DNA from: an uncultured Prevotella sp.
Lineage (GTDB): Bacteria > Bacteroidota > Bacteroidia > Bacteroidales > Bacteroidaceae
Length of the DNA: 43,430 nucleotides
Reading direction: 5' to 3'
NCBI GenBank assembly: GCA_927910885.1
Contig: CAKMOD010000078.1
Span: 1 to 43,430 of the forward strand
Position numbers and translations under genes: made by a program. The notes below the pieces were generated by a model. It worked only from the letters and a program-made list of their open reading frames with translations. It was not told the origin of the DNA and did not search any database. This document shows positions 42,334-43,430 of the stretch, piece after piece (position 1 is the first letter of the stretch; each line of letters opens with the position of its first letter).

Positions 42334-42702
42334 TTACGCTAAAGGAAGTAAACTTGGGGCACGAATCTTGATTCCAGTCCTTAAGGAAGGATTAGGAAGG
42401 AATAGTTGTGATTCCTGATTATTATTTGATTGAGATGTTAAAGCAATGGAATAATTGTTGTATAAGTCTGTCACAAAGACTGCTTTGCTTTGTGCAGGCT
42501 CAACATCTTCGTCCTCTTTAATCTGTTTAAAGGCTTCAAGAACTGATAGGATTTCCTGTTCAACACCCTTAAATGCTTGTTGATGACAAAGGTCTTCGAT
42601 GTTGACATCACCCAACGCAATCTTTAGCGCAGACTGATAGCTCTGCGCCTCGACTCCTGTTGCCGCAAGGACAACAAGTAATGCGGTGATGTATTTATTC
42701 AT
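42334..42702 (-). CDS. Small exported protein of unknown function
   Basis: A 122-residue protein with a Sec signal peptide (MNKYITALLVVLAATGVEA, then Gln). The mature part is helical near the N-terminus (LHQQAFKG-like LCHQQAFKGVEQEILSVLEAF) and polar, Ser/Asn-rich towards the end. No domain recognised. It is directly downstream of the DUF4105 membrane protein, with the next start within seven bases, so it is probably cotranscribed. It lies before secA with an 84-base gap. Confidence 0.65.
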   Translation of the reverse strand: MNKYITALLVVLAATGVEAQSYQSALKIALGDVNIEDLCHQQAFKGVEQEILSVLEAFKQIKEDEDVEPAQSKAVFVTDLYNNYSIALTSQSNNNQESQLFLPNPSLRTGIKIRAPSLLPLA

Positions 42703-42708
42703 TATCTT

Positions 42709-43430
42709 TTATTTCTTAGAATCACTCACGGTTGTTGCAACCGCTTTATTAATTCGCAAATGTACTATGCAATGTAATAGCAAGAATGATGCCACAATTA
42801 GTATTGGCAGTGGTATTTCTTGGAATAAACTTCCGAAAAGTCCTAAAATGATAAGGACTCCCCATATTTTCCACCATGTTACCTTCTTCTTTTTCAGTGT
42901 ACTATAAAGGAAGAACAATGGTAAAGGATTAAAGAAGAATAGGTTGAAATTCAAACTAACACATGGATGTTGTGAGAAAATCATTATAAAGAAGATAATT
43001 CCCATGAGCCCTGATGTTAGCATTAAAACTAAATCCCACGCCCAATAAACCTGCTGTCTGCGATAGCTAAAGAGCATCATTACAAGACTGATAACTGCAA
43101 ATATGAGTGCTATAGATAGCGGAGAAAGTGGAAAACCTGGTTCTGCCACTTCTGTTTCAGCATCCAATAGTACGTTAGTTTCCTTTACTAAAGGTTTTCC
43201 GTTGTATCTTGCTTTGTCAAAGTCACTCCTTAAGTTCTCTGGAAGAAACTGCTGCTCAGACTTTGTTGTCTTACGATCAGCATTCACACCGAGTAGAAGG
43301 TCTTCTCCGAACTGTGACCATTTATATTTGTTGTTCCATTTATGAATCATAGAACGGAACGTTGCATCTTCTTCTGCTGGTGGATAAACAATCTTTCCAT
43401 GGAGGTGATTGGCGAGCATATCACGTGCCC
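42709..43430 (-). CDS. DUF4105 (Lnb N-terminal type) membrane protein, C-terminal part
   Basis: The right edge cuts the gene; at least 239 codons are visible and the frame stays open beyond the first visible Met (Ala-Arg-Asp precede it). The remaining N-terminal piece (ARDMLANHLHGKIVYPPA and on) fits the end of a DUF4105 domain, the family that includes Lnb lipoprotein-modifying enzymes. Then come four or so hydrophobic helices (LSIALIFAVISLVMMLFSY, VLMLTSGLMGIIFFIMIF, FNPLPLFFLY, IPLPILIVASFLLLHCIV). The active-site region would be off the window. Function inferred from family only. Confidence 0.75.
   Translation of the reverse strand, partial: ARDMLANHLHGKIVYPPAEEDATFRSMIHKWNNKYKWSQFGEDLLLGVNADRKTTKSEQQFLPENLRSDFDKARYNGKPLVKETNVLLDAETEVAEPGFPLSPLSIALIFAVISLVMMLFSYRRQQVYWAWDLVLMLTSGLMGIIFFIMIFSQHPCVSLNFNLFFFNPLPLFFLYSTLKKKKVTWWKIWGVLIILGLFGSLFQEIPLPILIVASFLLLHCIVHLRINKAVATTVSDSKK

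Overview
The window looks like chromosomal DNA from a Bacteroidota bacterium, most likely Prevotella or a close relative. Evidence: AT-rich intergenic DNA; promoters of the Bacteroidota type (TTTG or TTG, about 20 bases, then TAnnTTTGC); almost no Shine-Dalgarno sequences; and the gene families present (DUF1573, HU-SPOR protein, GH109 enzyme, carboxynorspermidine decarboxylase, DUF4105 protein, large SecA). There are no phage genes, insertion sequences, CRISPR arrays, tRNAs or rRNAs that I can see. The genus call is inference from family resemblance, not a database match.

Layout. 1-4250: a lipoprotein, rfbC, an HU-SPOR membrane protein, a zinc ribbon-FHA protein and a DUF1573 protein. 4440-9810: aspS, two small winged-helix proteins, manC, and a frameshifted phytase-like esterase. 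9830-14180: a leftward operon glnS - TPR protein - DedA protein - sigma factor. 14180-18340: a candidate 90-nt RNA, an NRAMP metal transporter, a small membrane protein, nth and a frameshifted DUF2461 gene. 18440-23770: valS, divergent from mazG - lipoprotein - rnz. 24060-26720: a small membrane protein divergent from rpsF-rpsR-rplI, then a P-loop/CYTH fusion. 26830-30800: GH109, a short DnaJ and nspC. 30870-32480: a ThiE-like protein and prs. 32720-33020: a candidate 260-nt structured RNA. 33640-37840: a MORN protein, glgB and a membrane protein. 38160 to the right edge: an ABC ATPase, secA (with an apparent frameshift), a small exported protein and a truncated DUF4105 membrane protein.

Most genes are housekeeping: translation (aspS, glnS, valS, ribosomal proteins), nucleotide supply and hygiene (prs, mazG), DNA repair (nth), RNA processing (rnz), secretion (secA) and glycan precursors (manC, rfbC). 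The unusual signal is between the genes. Three sequence-unrelated classes of short intergenic array share a 22-base period. One class (three loci) and the AT-rich array lie only between convergent genes; the other class (three loci) lies between codirectional transcription units. Two independent short transcription units each have a full promoter and terminator but no convincing protein. rpsR and rplI have strong Shine-Dalgarno sequences, unlike their neighbours. Two genes have a promoter so close to the start codon that the mRNA is probably leaderless.

Three genes carry frame breaks (phytase-like esterase, DUF2461, secA). Because SecA is essential, sequencing error is a likely common cause, and these genes should not be taken as truly dead without checking the reads.
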